The notes: generated from the sequence alone by a model not told the origin. DNA of 58,657 nucleotides from Oxalobacteraceae bacterium (GCA_013284265.1 JABTBR010000047.1:1-58657), one strand, 5' to 3'; positions 44,001-52,242 are shown, numbered from the stretch's first letter. Numbers and translations are program-made.

Positions 44001-47000
44001 AATGCCTGCAGCCGCCCGCGCCGCAACTCGATCAAACCCAGCACGATCTGCTCGATTTCACCATCGAGCGGATTCGCCAGATGCTGCTGTCGTTCGCCCA
44101 GGGCACGATGCCGGCGGCGCAGCCGGAGTTGCTCGCCTCGCTGCACGATCTGCGCGATCAGCTGGCCGCCAAGAAACCGGTGGCGAGCGAGGAGAGCGAG
44201 GCCATGGTCGATAGCCTGGTCGCCAGCACGCTGGAAAATCTCAAGGGCGACACTGCCGCCGCCTCCGATTCGCCGCTGGAGTCGCTGTTCCGCGAGGCCT
44301 TCGACAGCCTGAGCGGTACGATTCCGCTGAGCGACAGCGCGCCCGAAGCCGAGCCGGTCAAAGACAAGGTGCAGGTCGACGACAGCATCGACGACCTGTT
44401 CAACGCCGCCTTCGACGACGCCTTTGACGACGCCTTCGCCGAGCCACCGCTGACGCAGATCGCCGCGCCGGACGAAGCTGCCGCACTGGCCGCCGAGCCG
44501 CAGGATGCGGCCCCCGAAGCCGAAGCGCGGCCGGAGCTGGAATTGGAAGCGGAATTGGCCCCGGAATTGGAGCCGGAACCGACATTGGAGCTGGAACCGG
44601 AGCCGGAATTGGAAGCGGAACCAGAGCTGGAATTGGAGCCGGAGCTGGAATTGGAGCCGGAGCCGGAGCCGGAGCCGGAATTGGAGCCGGAGCTGGAATT
44701 GGAACCGGAACCGGAACCGCGCGCCGCCGCGCTGGCCGCGCTGGCCGAGCCGCTGGCGGCCGCGCCGGAAGCTGCCGACCTGGCGCTGCCGGAGAGCGCG
44801 ATGCGCACGCATGCCGGCGCCGAACCGGAGCTGGTGGCCACCGCCTCGGCGCTGTTCAACGATGAACTCGATGCCGACCTGTTGCCGATCTTCCTGGAAG
44901 AGGGCGCCGACCTGCTGCCGCAGGTGGGCCAGTCGCTGCGCGCCTGGCAGCACGATCCGTCCGACGCCAGTCATGCACAAACCCTGCTGCGGGTACTGCA
45001 TACGGTCAAAGGCAGCGCGCGCATGGCCGGTGCGATGCGCCTGGGCCAGCACGCGCACGAGATCGAAACCCATATCGAAAACATGGTGCACGCGGGCAGC
45101 GCCACGCCGCAGGCCTTCGATGAACTGCTGGCGCATTACGACCATGCGCTGCTGCTGTTCGAACAATTGCAGAATCCGGCCGCCGCGCCCGTCGCAGCGG
45201 CCCCCGGCGCCGAAGACGCTGTCAGCCAGCCTGGCCAGACCACGCGGCAAGGCCAGGCAGGCAAGGCCCCTGCGCCGGCCCAAGCCGTACAGTTCGGCAA
45301 GGCCGCCGGCGAGGCGGAAGAAGACGCACCCTCCGCCAAGGTGGCGCTGGTGCGCGTGCGTGCCGACATTCTGGACCGCCTGGTCAACCAGGCCGGCGAG
45401 GTGTCGATTTCGCGTTCCAAGCTGGAGAACGAGGTCGCTACCCTGCGCGCCTCGCTGTTCGACTTCTCCGAGAATCTGAACCGGCTGCGCCGCCAGCTGC
45501 GCGAAGTGGAGATGCAGGCCGAGTCGCAGATCGCCTCGCGCATGGCCATTTCCAGCGAACGCGAATTCGACCCGCTCGAATTCGACCGCTTCACGCGCCT
45601 GCAGGAACTGACGCGGATGATGGCCGAAAGCGTCAACGACGTGGCCTCCTTCCATGACAGCCTGACCCGCACCGTGGACAGCGCCGGCGACGACCTGCTG
45701 CTGCAGGCGCGCCTGACGCGCGATTTGCAGCGCGACCTGATGCGGGTGCGGATGGTGCCGTTTTCGAGCATCTCCGAGCGCCTGTTCCGGGTGGCGCGCC
45801 AGAGCGCCAAGGAAGTCGACAAGCGCGTCAATCTGGATATCCGCGGCAGCGCCGTGGAGGTCGACCGCTCGGTGCTGGAACGCATGGCCGCGCCGTTCGA
45901 GCACCTGCTGCGCAATGCCATCGCCCACGGCGTCGAGTCGCGCAGCGAGCGCGGTGCCGCCGGCAAGAACGAAACGGGCGAACTGCTGGTGCGGGTTGGC
46001 CAGCAGGGTAACGAGGTCGTGATCGAATTTACCGACGATGGCGCCGGGCTGGATCTGGAACGCATCCGCGCCAAGGCGCGCCAGGTAGGCCTGCTGGCGG
46101 CCGACCGGGAGATCAGCGATATCGAAGCGGCCGACCTGATTTTCGAACCCGGTTTTTCCACCGCCGAGACGCTGACCGAATTGTCCGGCCGCGGCGTGGG
46201 CATGGATGTGGTGCAGTCCGAGGCGCAGTCGCTGGGGGGCAGGGTGGACCTGTTCTCCGAACGCGGCAAGGGCACCCGCTTTACCATTCACCTGCCGCTG
46301 ACCTTGGCCGTGACCCAGGTGGTGCTGCTGACCGCCGGTGGCAAGACCTATGCGCTGCCATCGATCCTGGTCGAGCAGGTGCTGCAGATGAAACAGGCCG
46401 CGCTCGATGAGGCCATGGAGCGCGGCGAGGTGGAGTCGCAAGGCCATGCGGCCGCGCTGCATTATCTGCCGGCGCTGCTGGGCGACCATCAGGCGCGCCC
46501 GCTGGTACAGCGTTCCAGCCCGGTGCTGATGCTCAAGAACGGCAACGACAGGCTGGCCGTGCAGGTCGACGAGGTGCTGGGCAACCGCGAGGTGGTGATC
46601 AAGAATATCGGTCCGCAGCTGGCGCGCATGGCTGGCATCGCCGGCGCCACCGTGCTCGGTTCGGGCGACATCGTGCTGATCCTCAATCCGGTGGCGCTGG
46701 CCCATCATATGGCGCATCATCCGCAGAGCCGTCCTGCGGCGGCCGCGGTGGCGGCCGAGCGTCCGGTGGTGCCGGGCCGCACCCGCGTGGTGATGGTGGT
46801 GGACGATTCGCTGACGGTGCGGCGCGTCAGCCAGCGCCTGCTGGAACGCGAAGGCTACCAGGTGATGCTGGCCAAGGATGGCGTCGATGCGCTCGAGCAG
46901 CTGCAAGGCCAGTTGCCGGACCTGATGCTGGTCGATATCGAGATGCCGCGCATGGACGGCTTCGACCTGACCCGCAATGTGCGCGGCGATGAACGCACCG

Positions 47001-47143
47001 CCGCGATCCCTATCATCATGATCACCTCGCGCAGCGCCGACAAGCACCGCAATCACGCCCTGCAGCTGGGGGTGAATGCCTACTTCGGCAAACCGTTCCA
47101 AGAAGAAATCTTACTCGAAGCCATTTCGGGTTTGCTGCGCTAG
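41030..47143 (+). CDS. pilL: ChpA/PilL hybrid CheA-type kinase
   Basis: Central kinase of the Pil-Chp system, about 2037 residues. At least three Hpt domains with phospho-acceptor His: H659 (FHTLKGSGRM), H965 (AHTLGGTSGTVGF) and H1324 (LHTVKGSARM); degenerate Hpt-like units occur earlier (HLHQAHGALQMVDVDGV, ~55). Acidic linkers follow, including a Glu/Pro/Leu repeat tract ~1165-1230. Then dimerisation, HATPase (HLLRNAIAHGVES ~1625, GRGVGMDVV ~1721), CheW-like domain (~1760-1890) and a C-terminal receiver with Asp1969 (LVDIEMPRMDG). GAGG upstream of ATG 41030. Phosphorylates PilG and PilH. Confidence 0.95.
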   Translation: MTRTDFPQPASPQFDTGPLSWVMVEIREALARSKTALLEAGGKAAEDQATQLQHAKSHLHQAHGALQMVDVDGVALITQVAELALERFRDGRVKCTTDHVQVVAQLYQALIEYLESLLDGAPSQPVLLFPYYRALQEMQGVERIHPADLFYPDLSQIPGTPLAQGAGAADYKACRRRFEKSLLSYLKSSDTEAQLAHAGALRDTVTEVAEGQTDPKARTFWLAMQSFAELVANGQLPGGLYVKQLFGLINPQILRLSQGSAALPDALLRDALFFIASADVAEGAAALPAAALQLRRAFALDGMVPRNYEERRYGQIDPEVLARAREGMLRAKANWDKLADSPADTELQAAFGAALTEVAGESEALGVAALGGLLRLLAEVAAQAVSGGRSEELGLEMATALLFAEHGLQQIRHLPDDFAANADTIGARLLALVAGQAAPAPAQWQGALARQMQQDDTVVALALEMKIGLRQVEKVLDDYYGDPSHRPALFDLDPVLHQLQGALAMLDQDDAMNAALQVKAAVHKLANGQDDPAHEPKALDDIAQNVGALGFFVDMLAQNPAGARERFTFDAEHGTFRSVPFKKISGPESIPVLDEQVPPPAPLPPPVPVSSDEAVEAELLEIFIMEAQEVLAFVEETLALPFAEAGSLDKLTMLRRSFHTLKGSGRMVGLNQFAEGAASVERAMNVWLAEERSATEALFSLLKRAARDMGEWVAELVATGSSHRNAAALSAAAAVVQEGGAFSMEAADAAAHAVNDAAEAVAPAPSGADAELEAEGELAPDEALELAETVDAAGVSAESDELDTLAPLMAQERQAAAAASGAALALSEADELEMFGNDAVGEALEAAAPPLDASHAAEDGAEAGAETLALADGEEADAETADAEPVPAGRSPAGGNVIEFPGAAAPLVPRDDNVKHIGELDVPLPLFNIYLAETDELVRLLTRDFGEWRHEPRRAVNPEALQAAHTLGGTSGTVGFKVLRELAHSLEVTLECLQPPAPQLDQTQHDLLDFTIERIRQMLLSFAQGTMPAAQPELLASLHDLRDQLAAKKPVASEESEAMVDSLVASTLENLKGDTAAASDSPLESLFREAFDSLSGTIPLSDSAPEAEPVKDKVQVDDSIDDLFNAAFDDAFDDAFAEPPLTQIAAPDEAAALAAEPQDAAPEAEARPELELEAELAPELEPEPTLELEPEPELEAEPELELEPELELEPEPEPEPELEPELELEPEPEPRAAALAALAEPLAAAPEAADLALPESAMRTHAGAEPELVATASALFNDELDADLLPIFLEEGADLLPQVGQSLRAWQHDPSDASHAQTLLRVLHTVKGSARMAGAMRLGQHAHEIETHIENMVHAGSATPQAFDELLAHYDHALLLFEQLQNPAAAPVAAAPGAEDAVSQPGQTTRQGQAGKAPAPAQAVQFGKAAGEAEEDAPSAKVALVRVRADILDRLVNQAGEVSISRSKLENEVATLRASLFDFSENLNRLRRQLREVEMQAESQIASRMAISSEREFDPLEFDRFTRLQELTRMMAESVNDVASFHDSLTRTVDSAGDDLLLQARLTRDLQRDLMRVRMVPFSSISERLFRVARQSAKEVDKRVNLDIRGSAVEVDRSVLERMAAPFEHLLRNAIAHGVESRSERGAAGKNETGELLVRVGQQGNEVVIEFTDDGAGLDLERIRAKARQVGLLAADREISDIEAADLIFEPGFSTAETLTELSGRGVGMDVVQSEAQSLGGRVDLFSERGKGTRFTIHLPLTLAVTQVVLLTAGGKTYALPSILVEQVLQMKQAALDEAMERGEVESQGHAAALHYLPALLGDHQARPLVQRSSPVLMLKNGNDRLAVQVDEVLGNREVVIKNIGPQLARMAGIAGATVLGSGDIVLILNPVALAHHMAHHPQSRPAAAAVAAERPVVPGRTRVVMVVDDSLTVRRVSQRLLEREGYQVMLAKDGVDALEQLQGQLPDLMLVDIEMPRMDGFDLTRNVRGDERTAAIPIIMITSRSADKHRNHALQLGVNAYFGKPFQEEILLEAISGLLR

Positions 47144-47144
47144 A

Positions 47145-47214
47145 AAAAACCCACGGCTTACCCCTGGGGTCTGACCCGTCGGGTCAGACCCCGGCTCTTA
47201 GCCGTGGGTTTTAA
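47145..47214 (+). repeat. Dispersed palindromic repeat, copy 6 (short form)
   Basis: Begins one base after the chpA stop. Outer arms AAAACCCACGGC and GCCGTGGGTTTTAA, inner GGGGTCTGACCC and GGGTCAGACCCC. With the TTTT at its end it probably serves as the terminator of the pil-chp operon. Confidence 0.93.
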
Positions 47215-47249
47215 ATGCGCAGCGGCACGCTTAGTTTAAGAGATCAACC

Positions 47250-47273
47250 GACCCCGGCTCTTTGCCGTGGGTG
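47250..47273 (+). repeat. Fragment of the dispersed palindromic repeat
   Basis: GACCCCGGCTCTTTGCCGTG followed by GGTG: only the right arm of the element, 36 bp after copy 6. It shows that the family decays or expands by partial copies, as at 11480-11533. Confidence 0.85.
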
Positions 47274-47514
47274 TTGTGAAACGGAACGCTACCGGCAATC
47301 CGTGAAGAACCTTTCCCCCTCCCTTTTTATCCTTCCCTTTTTTTCTATCGCCCCATTTGCAAGTCATTTGTGGGGAGCTCATGCGTAGTCTTCGTCTTGT
47401 GGGTTCGGCGCCGTTCCAATAAAAACAAAACAGCCAGCGGCGCCGGCTTCCACATGTACTCGAAGCAAAAGTCATTTCCGCAACAAGCACAACAACAAAA
47501 AACAAGGGAGCACC
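47274..47514 (+). promoter_or_regulatory. Leader of the unknown two-gene unit
   Basis: Gene-free. Contains a pyrimidine-rich run (about 47310-47345), a direct repeat CATTTGCAAGT/CATTTGTGGG near 47353, and from about 47479 to 47506 an A/C-rich CAA-repeat-like unstructured stretch ending in the ribosome site AAGGGAG (47502-47508). Such CAA-rich leaders favour efficient translation. No promoter stands out clearly. Confidence 0.5.
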
Positions 47515-48204
47515 ATGTCTGTCACCAGTCAGTATTCGTTTATTCAAGGGTTTTTCAACGGTATCTTCGTCGGCCAGAACACCGTTCAGCCGGCCGACCA
47601 GCCCTTCTCCGAATCGCCAACGAACAGCACGACGTTCGTGGTTCATCGTCCCAACGGCGAGAACCTGGTCGATCTGGGCAAGCTCATCAACACCGATGCC
47701 AATGTGGGCATGGTCGCCAAGCAGTTGATTGGCGCCGGCGCCGCATTGACCAGTGGCTTGCGGGTGCAGGGAACGCCGTGGATCAAGGTGCCGTACTTCA
47801 AGCAAGTGCCCGGCGCCCATCTGCCCTTCGATATGCTGGCCCACGTGAATTTCGATTTCCATATCGAAACCCCATGGTTCTGCAGCGACATCGACGGCAA
47901 CATCTCGGTGTACCTGTTTGTCTTCCTGGATAGCCAGAAGCATTTGCACATCGCGGTCGATGGCAGCTGGTTCTCCTTCGATGGCGGAGCGCCGTTCTGC
48001 TCCGGCCCGGCTGCGGATGCGCTCAAATCGGCGATGCCGCTGGTGCGCAAGCAAGTCGCGGCCCTGCTGCCATCGCTGACCTCGGCGATCTCGGAAATCA
48101 AGTTCGCCAAGCCTTACTTCTTGCCAGGCAATGGCACCAAGGCCGCGGGTCCCTTCGTACAAAATGCCAGCAGCGACGTCGCTCTGGGTCTGCTGCTCGC
48201 TTAA
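47515..48204 (+). CDS. Unrecognised 229-residue protein
   Basis: I do not recognise a family. No signal peptide. N-terminus is polar/aromatic (SQYSFIQGFFNGIFVGQN); the middle alternates hydrophobic and polar residues as in beta strands (HVNFDFHIETPWFCSDIDGN, ISVYLFVFLDSQKHLHIAVD); residues ~160-195 form an amphipathic helix (KSAMPLVRKQVAALLPSLTSA). Two Cys about 37 residues apart. C-terminus ends in small/hydrophobic residues (VALGLLLA). Good ribosome site. Six bases separate it from the next gene, so they form an operon; both converge on a large ATPase regulator. Confidence 0.8.
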   Translation: MSVTSQYSFIQGFFNGIFVGQNTVQPADQPFSESPTNSTTFVVHRPNGENLVDLGKLINTDANVGMVAKQLIGAGAALTSGLRVQGTPWIKVPYFKQVPGAHLPFDMLAHVNFDFHIETPWFCSDIDGNISVYLFVFLDSQKHLHIAVDGSWFSFDGGAPFCSGPAADALKSAMPLVRKQVAALLPSLTSAISEIKFAKPYFLPGNGTKAAGPFVQNASSDVALGLLLA

Positions 48205-48210
48205 AGGAAA

Positions 48211-48537
48211 ATGAACATGGATAAGGATCAAAAACTGGTCGACGACATCTGCGCACTGCTGCGCGCGGCCGGCTACGGCGGCCTGGTGGTGGCCAAGGAC
48301 CATGGCGGCACCTTGCTCAATGCGAGCCGCGGCCCCGGCGGGGTGGTGATGCGGCTGGCGCCGACCATGCTGAAGGTGGGCCGGCGCGTCGAAAGCGGCG
48401 CGGCCGAAGTGCAGGCGCGCCGTCTGGATGTGGGCGTGGTGCCGAAGATGGAAGGCTTGGCCGAACAGATCCGCGCCAACCCGGCGCTGGCCAAGGCGCT
48501 GGAAATCCCGCCCGATCACCTGAGCTTCATCATGTAA
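48211..48537 (+). CDS. Unrecognised 108-residue protein
   Basis: Small alpha/beta protein of unknown family: helix KDQKLVDDICALLRAAGY, strand GLVVAKDHGG, then GPGGVVMRLAPTMLKVGRRV and a C-terminal helix (GLAEQIRANPALAKALEI). No signal or membrane segment. ATG 48211 with AAAGGAAA directly before it. Second gene of the unit with the 229-residue protein. Its stop codon lies inside the first unit of a 13-bp tandem repeat. Confidence 0.75.
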   Translation: MNMDKDQKLVDDICALLRAAGYGGLVVAKDHGGTLLNASRGPGGVVMRLAPTMLKVGRRVESGAAEVQARRLDVGVVPKMEGLAEQIRANPALAKALEIPPDHLSFIM

Positions 48538-48583
48538 GTGAGGGATGTAAGTAAGGCATGTAAGTGCGCCATGCAAGTGGCTC
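48532..48583. repeat. 13-bp tandem repeat, four units
   Basis: ATGTAAGTGAGGG, ATGTAAGTAAGGC, ATGTAAGTGCGCC, ATGCAAGTGGCTC. The first unit includes the last Met codon and TAA stop of the 108-residue protein. Three units contain ATGTAA (start-stop). The remaining 48584-48690, between the convergent genes, has no clear terminator. Confidence 0.85.
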
Positions 48584-48690
48584 CGCCCAGCGGGGTCAGC
48601 ACCGCTCAGCCACGCGGCAGCGTTCCCAAGACGGTGCCGCAGCCGGTCCGCTAAGTCAAGGTCAACGCTGCCAGGGGTCGCGGCCGCGGC

Positions 48691-51600
48691 TTAGCGGCCG
48701 GTGACGCGGCTGATCTCGCCATCGGGCATGGCGGCGCGCGGCGCCGCGTTGTCCGGACTGGCGGCATGGGCGCCTTGCATCAATTGCTGGGCCAGTGCTT
48801 CGATGTCGGCCGCGACCGGTGTACCCAGCGTGCCGAGCGCCATGCGGCGGTAGCGCCGGTAGGCGGCCAGGCCTTCTTCGTAGCGGCCGCTGTCGAGCAG
48901 GATATGCATCAGATTGGCGGACAGCACCTTGCTATACGGGTCGGCGTCCAGCGCCCGCTCCAGCAACTGGGCGGCGGGCGCCAGGCGGCCGGTGTCGGCC
49001 AGGCGGCGTCCGGCCGCGCTGAGGATGCGCGCGACCTTGCCGCGCCACAGTTCGCGCCGCGCCAGCAGCCAGGGGGCGCTGTCGCCGGCCAGCAGTTCGC
49101 CGCGGTACAGCGCGACCACGCGGTCGGCCGCGGCCAGCAGCGGCGCTTCGGCCAGTTCGGCTTGCTGCAACTGGGCCTGCAGGGCGGGCAAAGCCTGTTC
49201 CAGCGCGCCGCTGTCGCACCAGCACAGCTGCGGCGCGAGCGAGAGCGCGCCCTGTTCCAGCACGATGCTGCCGGCGCCTATGGTGGCGCGCAGGCGCGAC
49301 AGCGTGGTTTCCAGCGCCTTGCGCGCGCTGTCGCCATCGGCGTCGGGCCACAGCAGGGCGGCGGCGCGTTCCATCGGCACGCTGGCCGGGGCATGGGCGG
49401 CGATCAGCTTGAGCACGTCGAGCTGGCGGTGCTTGGACTTGCCTTGCGAGCGCAGCGGTTCGCCGTCCAGCCGCAATTCGAAATTGCCGAAGGTGTGCAG
49501 GCGCACCGGCCATGGCCAGCTTTCGCTGGCGCCGGCCGGCGGTGTCAGGCGCCAGGCGCGGATCAGCAGGCGCGCGGCGTCGCCGGCGACACCGGCGTCG
49601 AGCGCGCGCACGCACAGCGGCTGCAGGATCTGCGGCACGACCAGGGCCAGGTAGCCCTGGCCTTCGGCGGCCATCGCTTCGAGCGCGCTGGCCAGCGTGG
49701 CGGGCACGCGCGCAGCGGACGCGGGGCCGGCTGCGCCGGCAGCGCCCAGTACGACCATGCCGGACAGCGCGGGCACGCTGTAGCCGTCCATCTCGACCAG
49801 GTTGACGACGTCGCCGAAGATGCCGCCCGCATTGGCGGTGCCATCGGCGCGGCCGTCCCTGGCGCCGTGGGCGTCCAGCTCCAGCCAGGCCTGCAGCAGG
49901 TCGGCATGGACGCTGGCCAGGCGCGAGCGGTAGCGTATGCCCATGGCGCGCAGTTCGGCGGTCTCGCTGGCGCAGCGGCCGCGGTCGGTCAGCGCATAGG
50001 CCACGCAGATGGCCACCTGCGCGCAGACCGCGTGCGGCACGCTGTCGAGCGCCTGCGCGGCCTGCTGCGTCAGCCGCGCGTATTCGAGCGCGGCGTGGCC
50101 GTCGCCGGCGCGGGCCGCCAGCCAGGATTGGGCCAGCTGCAAATGGGCCAGGAAGTTGTAGTGGCGCGCCGGCGTCTGCGCGGCCACCTCGGCCAGCGCG
50201 GCGCCGGCCTTGTCCAGATCGCCGCGCAGCAGGCAGGCCACGGCGTGCAGGGTCAGGTAGTGCACGTCCATGATGCCGATGCCGCTTTCGTCGGACTCGC
50301 GCCGGCAGGCCGCGTAGCTGGCGTCGAAGCGGGCCGGGTCGAGGCTGACCAGGTCGTCGTACAGGCGCGGCAGATAGGCCAGGTGGTGCGCATACGGCGA
50401 CGGCGGATCGGCCTCCGGCAGCGCGTCGAGCAGCACCCGCACCGAGTGCAGGGCGTCGTAGCGCCCGCTCTGATAATCGTGCTGCACCAGCATCGTGGCC
50501 AGGCGGGCCTTGAGCGTGGGGTCGGCCGGCTGGCGCAGGGCGTCGAGCGCGCGCTGCTCCCAGGTGGCGATATCGGCGTGGGCCGGGTCGGTCATGAACA
50601 GCGCGCTCCACACGCTATGGGTCAGGTGGGCGCGGAAGCTGGTGTCGGGCAGGGCCTGGAAATCGGCTTCCAGGTCGACATGGTCGCGCAGGAAGCCGCT
50701 GAGCGCCTGTTCGGCCGCGCCGTCGAAGAAATAGGAGCTGACGATGGAACTGAGCGCGAGGAAGCGGTACTTGGGTTTTTTCTGGGCGGTGAATCCGGCC
50801 AGGGCCTTGAGCAGCGCGGCGCGCGCCCGCGCGGTGTCGCTCATGAACACGGCCACGCCCAGCCAGTAGTCGTGCCAGGCGCCGCGGTGTGCTTCGGGCA
50901 GCGCTTCGATCCAGCGCACCAGGGTGTGGTGGCGCGCCTGCGCGAACATGGCCGGGGCGCAGGCTTCGATCAGGCTGGCCGCGCGTTCGGGCAGGCCGTG
51001 TTCGAGCGCCAGCTTGATCGCCGTTTCCACATTGTCGCCGGCCTGCAGCAGGCCGATGCAGCTGGCGATCCATTCCCTGCGCTGATCCGCGGCGATGCGT
51101 TCGGCGGCCCATTTGCGCAGGAAGCTCTGGAACAGGGGATGCAGGCAGTACTGGCGGCCCGGATATTCATAAATCAGGCCGCCCTGCGCGGCCAGGCGCG
51201 CCACGATGTCGGGCGCGTCCGCCAGGCCGGACAGGCTGGCGGCCCAGGCGCCGGAAAAATACGGCAGCCAGCACACCGCCAGCAGGGTGCGCTGCTCTTC
51301 CTCGCTGTAGGCGGAGAATACTTCCTCGGCCAGATAGCCGACCACGGCTTCGGACAGCACGTCTTCGGCGCCCAGCACGGCGTCGGGCCGGCGCCGCAGC
51401 CAGTTGGCCACCAGCGCGATGCCGGCCGCCCAGCCCTGGGTGAAGTTGTAGACGGTGTCGCCCACTTCCTCGGCGCGCACCACGCCCAGCACCTTGAGCA
51501 GGGTTTCGGTCTCGCCGCGGCTGAAGGCCAGCGCGGCGCCATCGAGCACTTCCATCGCGCCATGGACCTGCAGGCGCGCGCAGTTCTGCGGCGGCAGCTG

Positions 51601-52077
51601 GCGCCCCAGCAGCAGCACGCGGGTGCTGGGCGGCAGTTCGGCCGAGGCGATTTCGAGGAAGGGGCGGAACCAGTGCGCATCCTGGCAGCGGTGTACATCG
51701 TCCATCACCACATGGCTGCCGGGCAGCAGCACGTCGGCCAGCGAACGCAGGAACAGGCGCAGATAGCTTTGCAGCGCGGGCAGGTGTTCGCGCTGCAGCG
51801 GCGGGGCTTGCCAGCCGGGCGCGACGCCGCTCTGTTCGATGGCCTGGACAAAATACATCAGGAAGCTGGCCGGGTCGGCGTCCGCTTCGTCCAGCCGCAG
51901 CCAGGCGACGGCGTCGCCGGCGGCGTGGCACAGTTCCAGCGCCAGGCTGGTTTTGCCGGCGCCAGCGGGCGCGGCCACCCAGGTCAGCGTGGCCGGAGTG
52001 TCGAGGATGGCTTGTACCACCGCGGCGCGCCCGATCAGGCGCGCGGTGGGGCGAGAGGTCTTGGCGGGTGAAGGCAT
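48691..52077 (-). CDS. MalT/SARP-like ATPase transcriptional regulator
   Basis: About 1128 residues. N-terminal NTPase of the MalT/STAND type: Walker A-like APAGAGKT (36-43), Walker B-like HVVMDDVHRC, sensor RVLLLGRQLP. Middle ~330-850: helical repeats of TPR/MalT type. C-terminal ~855-1110: winged-helix DNA-binding part (VRLHTFGNFELRLDGEPL, ALLWPDADGDSARKALETTL) followed by a bacterial transcriptional activator (BTAD) domain (LLERALDADPYSKVLSANLM). Typical ligand- and ATP-dependent activator; ligand unknown. Convergent with the two unrecognised genes, which are natural candidates for its targets, though unproven. Confidence 0.88.
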   Translation of the reverse strand: MPSPAKTSRPTARLIGRAAVVQAILDTPATLTWVAAPAGAGKTSLALELCHAAGDAVAWLRLDEADADPASFLMYFVQAIEQSGVAPGWQAPPLQREHLPALQSYLRLFLRSLADVLLPGSHVVMDDVHRCQDAHWFRPFLEIASAELPPSTRVLLLGRQLPPQNCARLQVHGAMEVLDGAALAFSRGETETLLKVLGVVRAEEVGDTVYNFTQGWAAGIALVANWLRRRPDAVLGAEDVLSEAVVGYLAEEVFSAYSEEEQRTLLAVCWLPYFSGAWAASLSGLADAPDIVARLAAQGGLIYEYPGRQYCLHPLFQSFLRKWAAERIAADQRREWIASCIGLLQAGDNVETAIKLALEHGLPERAASLIEACAPAMFAQARHHTLVRWIEALPEAHRGAWHDYWLGVAVFMSDTARARAALLKALAGFTAQKKPKYRFLALSSIVSSYFFDGAAEQALSGFLRDHVDLEADFQALPDTSFRAHLTHSVWSALFMTDPAHADIATWEQRALDALRQPADPTLKARLATMLVQHDYQSGRYDALHSVRVLLDALPEADPPSPYAHHLAYLPRLYDDLVSLDPARFDASYAACRRESDESGIGIMDVHYLTLHAVACLLRGDLDKAGAALAEVAAQTPARHYNFLAHLQLAQSWLAARAGDGHAALEYARLTQQAAQALDSVPHAVCAQVAICVAYALTDRGRCASETAELRAMGIRYRSRLASVHADLLQAWLELDAHGARDGRADGTANAGGIFGDVVNLVEMDGYSVPALSGMVVLGAAGAAGPASAARVPATLASALEAMAAEGQGYLALVVPQILQPLCVRALDAGVAGDAARLLIRAWRLTPPAGASESWPWPVRLHTFGNFELRLDGEPLRSQGKSKHRQLDVLKLIAAHAPASVPMERAAALLWPDADGDSARKALETTLSRLRATIGAGSIVLEQGALSLAPQLCWCDSGALEQALPALQAQLQQAELAEAPLLAAADRVVALYRGELLAGDSAPWLLARRELWRGKVARILSAAGRRLADTGRLAPAAQLLERALDADPYSKVLSANLMHILLDSGRYEEGLAAYRRYRRMALGTLGTPVAADIEALAQQLMQGAHAASPDNAAPRAAMPDGEISRVTGR

Positions 52078-52172
52078 CGTTTCTTCTCCAGGAAGTCGCG
52101 CGTCATCACTAGCCCGTCTGGTTGAGCACCGTGCCGGCGGCCATGTGGCGCTGCCTGACTGCTAGCCCATTA

Positions 52173-52200
52173 ATCTTAGACCCGATTAAGTCGGGAACAA
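52173..52200 (-). promoter_or_regulatory. Promoter with inverted repeat before regulator gene
   Basis: Read on the minus strand: TTGTTC, 16-bp spacer, TAAGAT, about 95 bp before the regulator start. The spacer carries the inverted repeat CCCGA-n5-TCGGG (52181-52195), an operator-like site between -35 and -10 that could serve autoregulation. Confidence 0.45.
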
Positions 52201-52242
52201 AGATTTTATTTTGACAACGTGACTATCATGCAGCTCCTTGCG

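Noticed and set aside
41138..47101. Minus-strand open frame of almost 2000 codons opposite chpA
   Set aside because: It mirrors chpA, is dominated by His/Arg/Gln/Gly from antisense codons, and has no domain. In GC-rich genomes antisense frames stay open.
47274..47514. Attachment site or integron scar upstream of the unknown pair
   Set aside because: Repeats here are short and no integrase, tRNA or matching second copy is present.
48766..52071. Plus-strand open frame of about 1100 codons opposite the ATPase regulator
   Set aside because: Antisense shadow; the minus strand shows clear Walker, TPR and BTAD sequence, the plus strand only Gly/Ala/Arg/Gln-rich composition.
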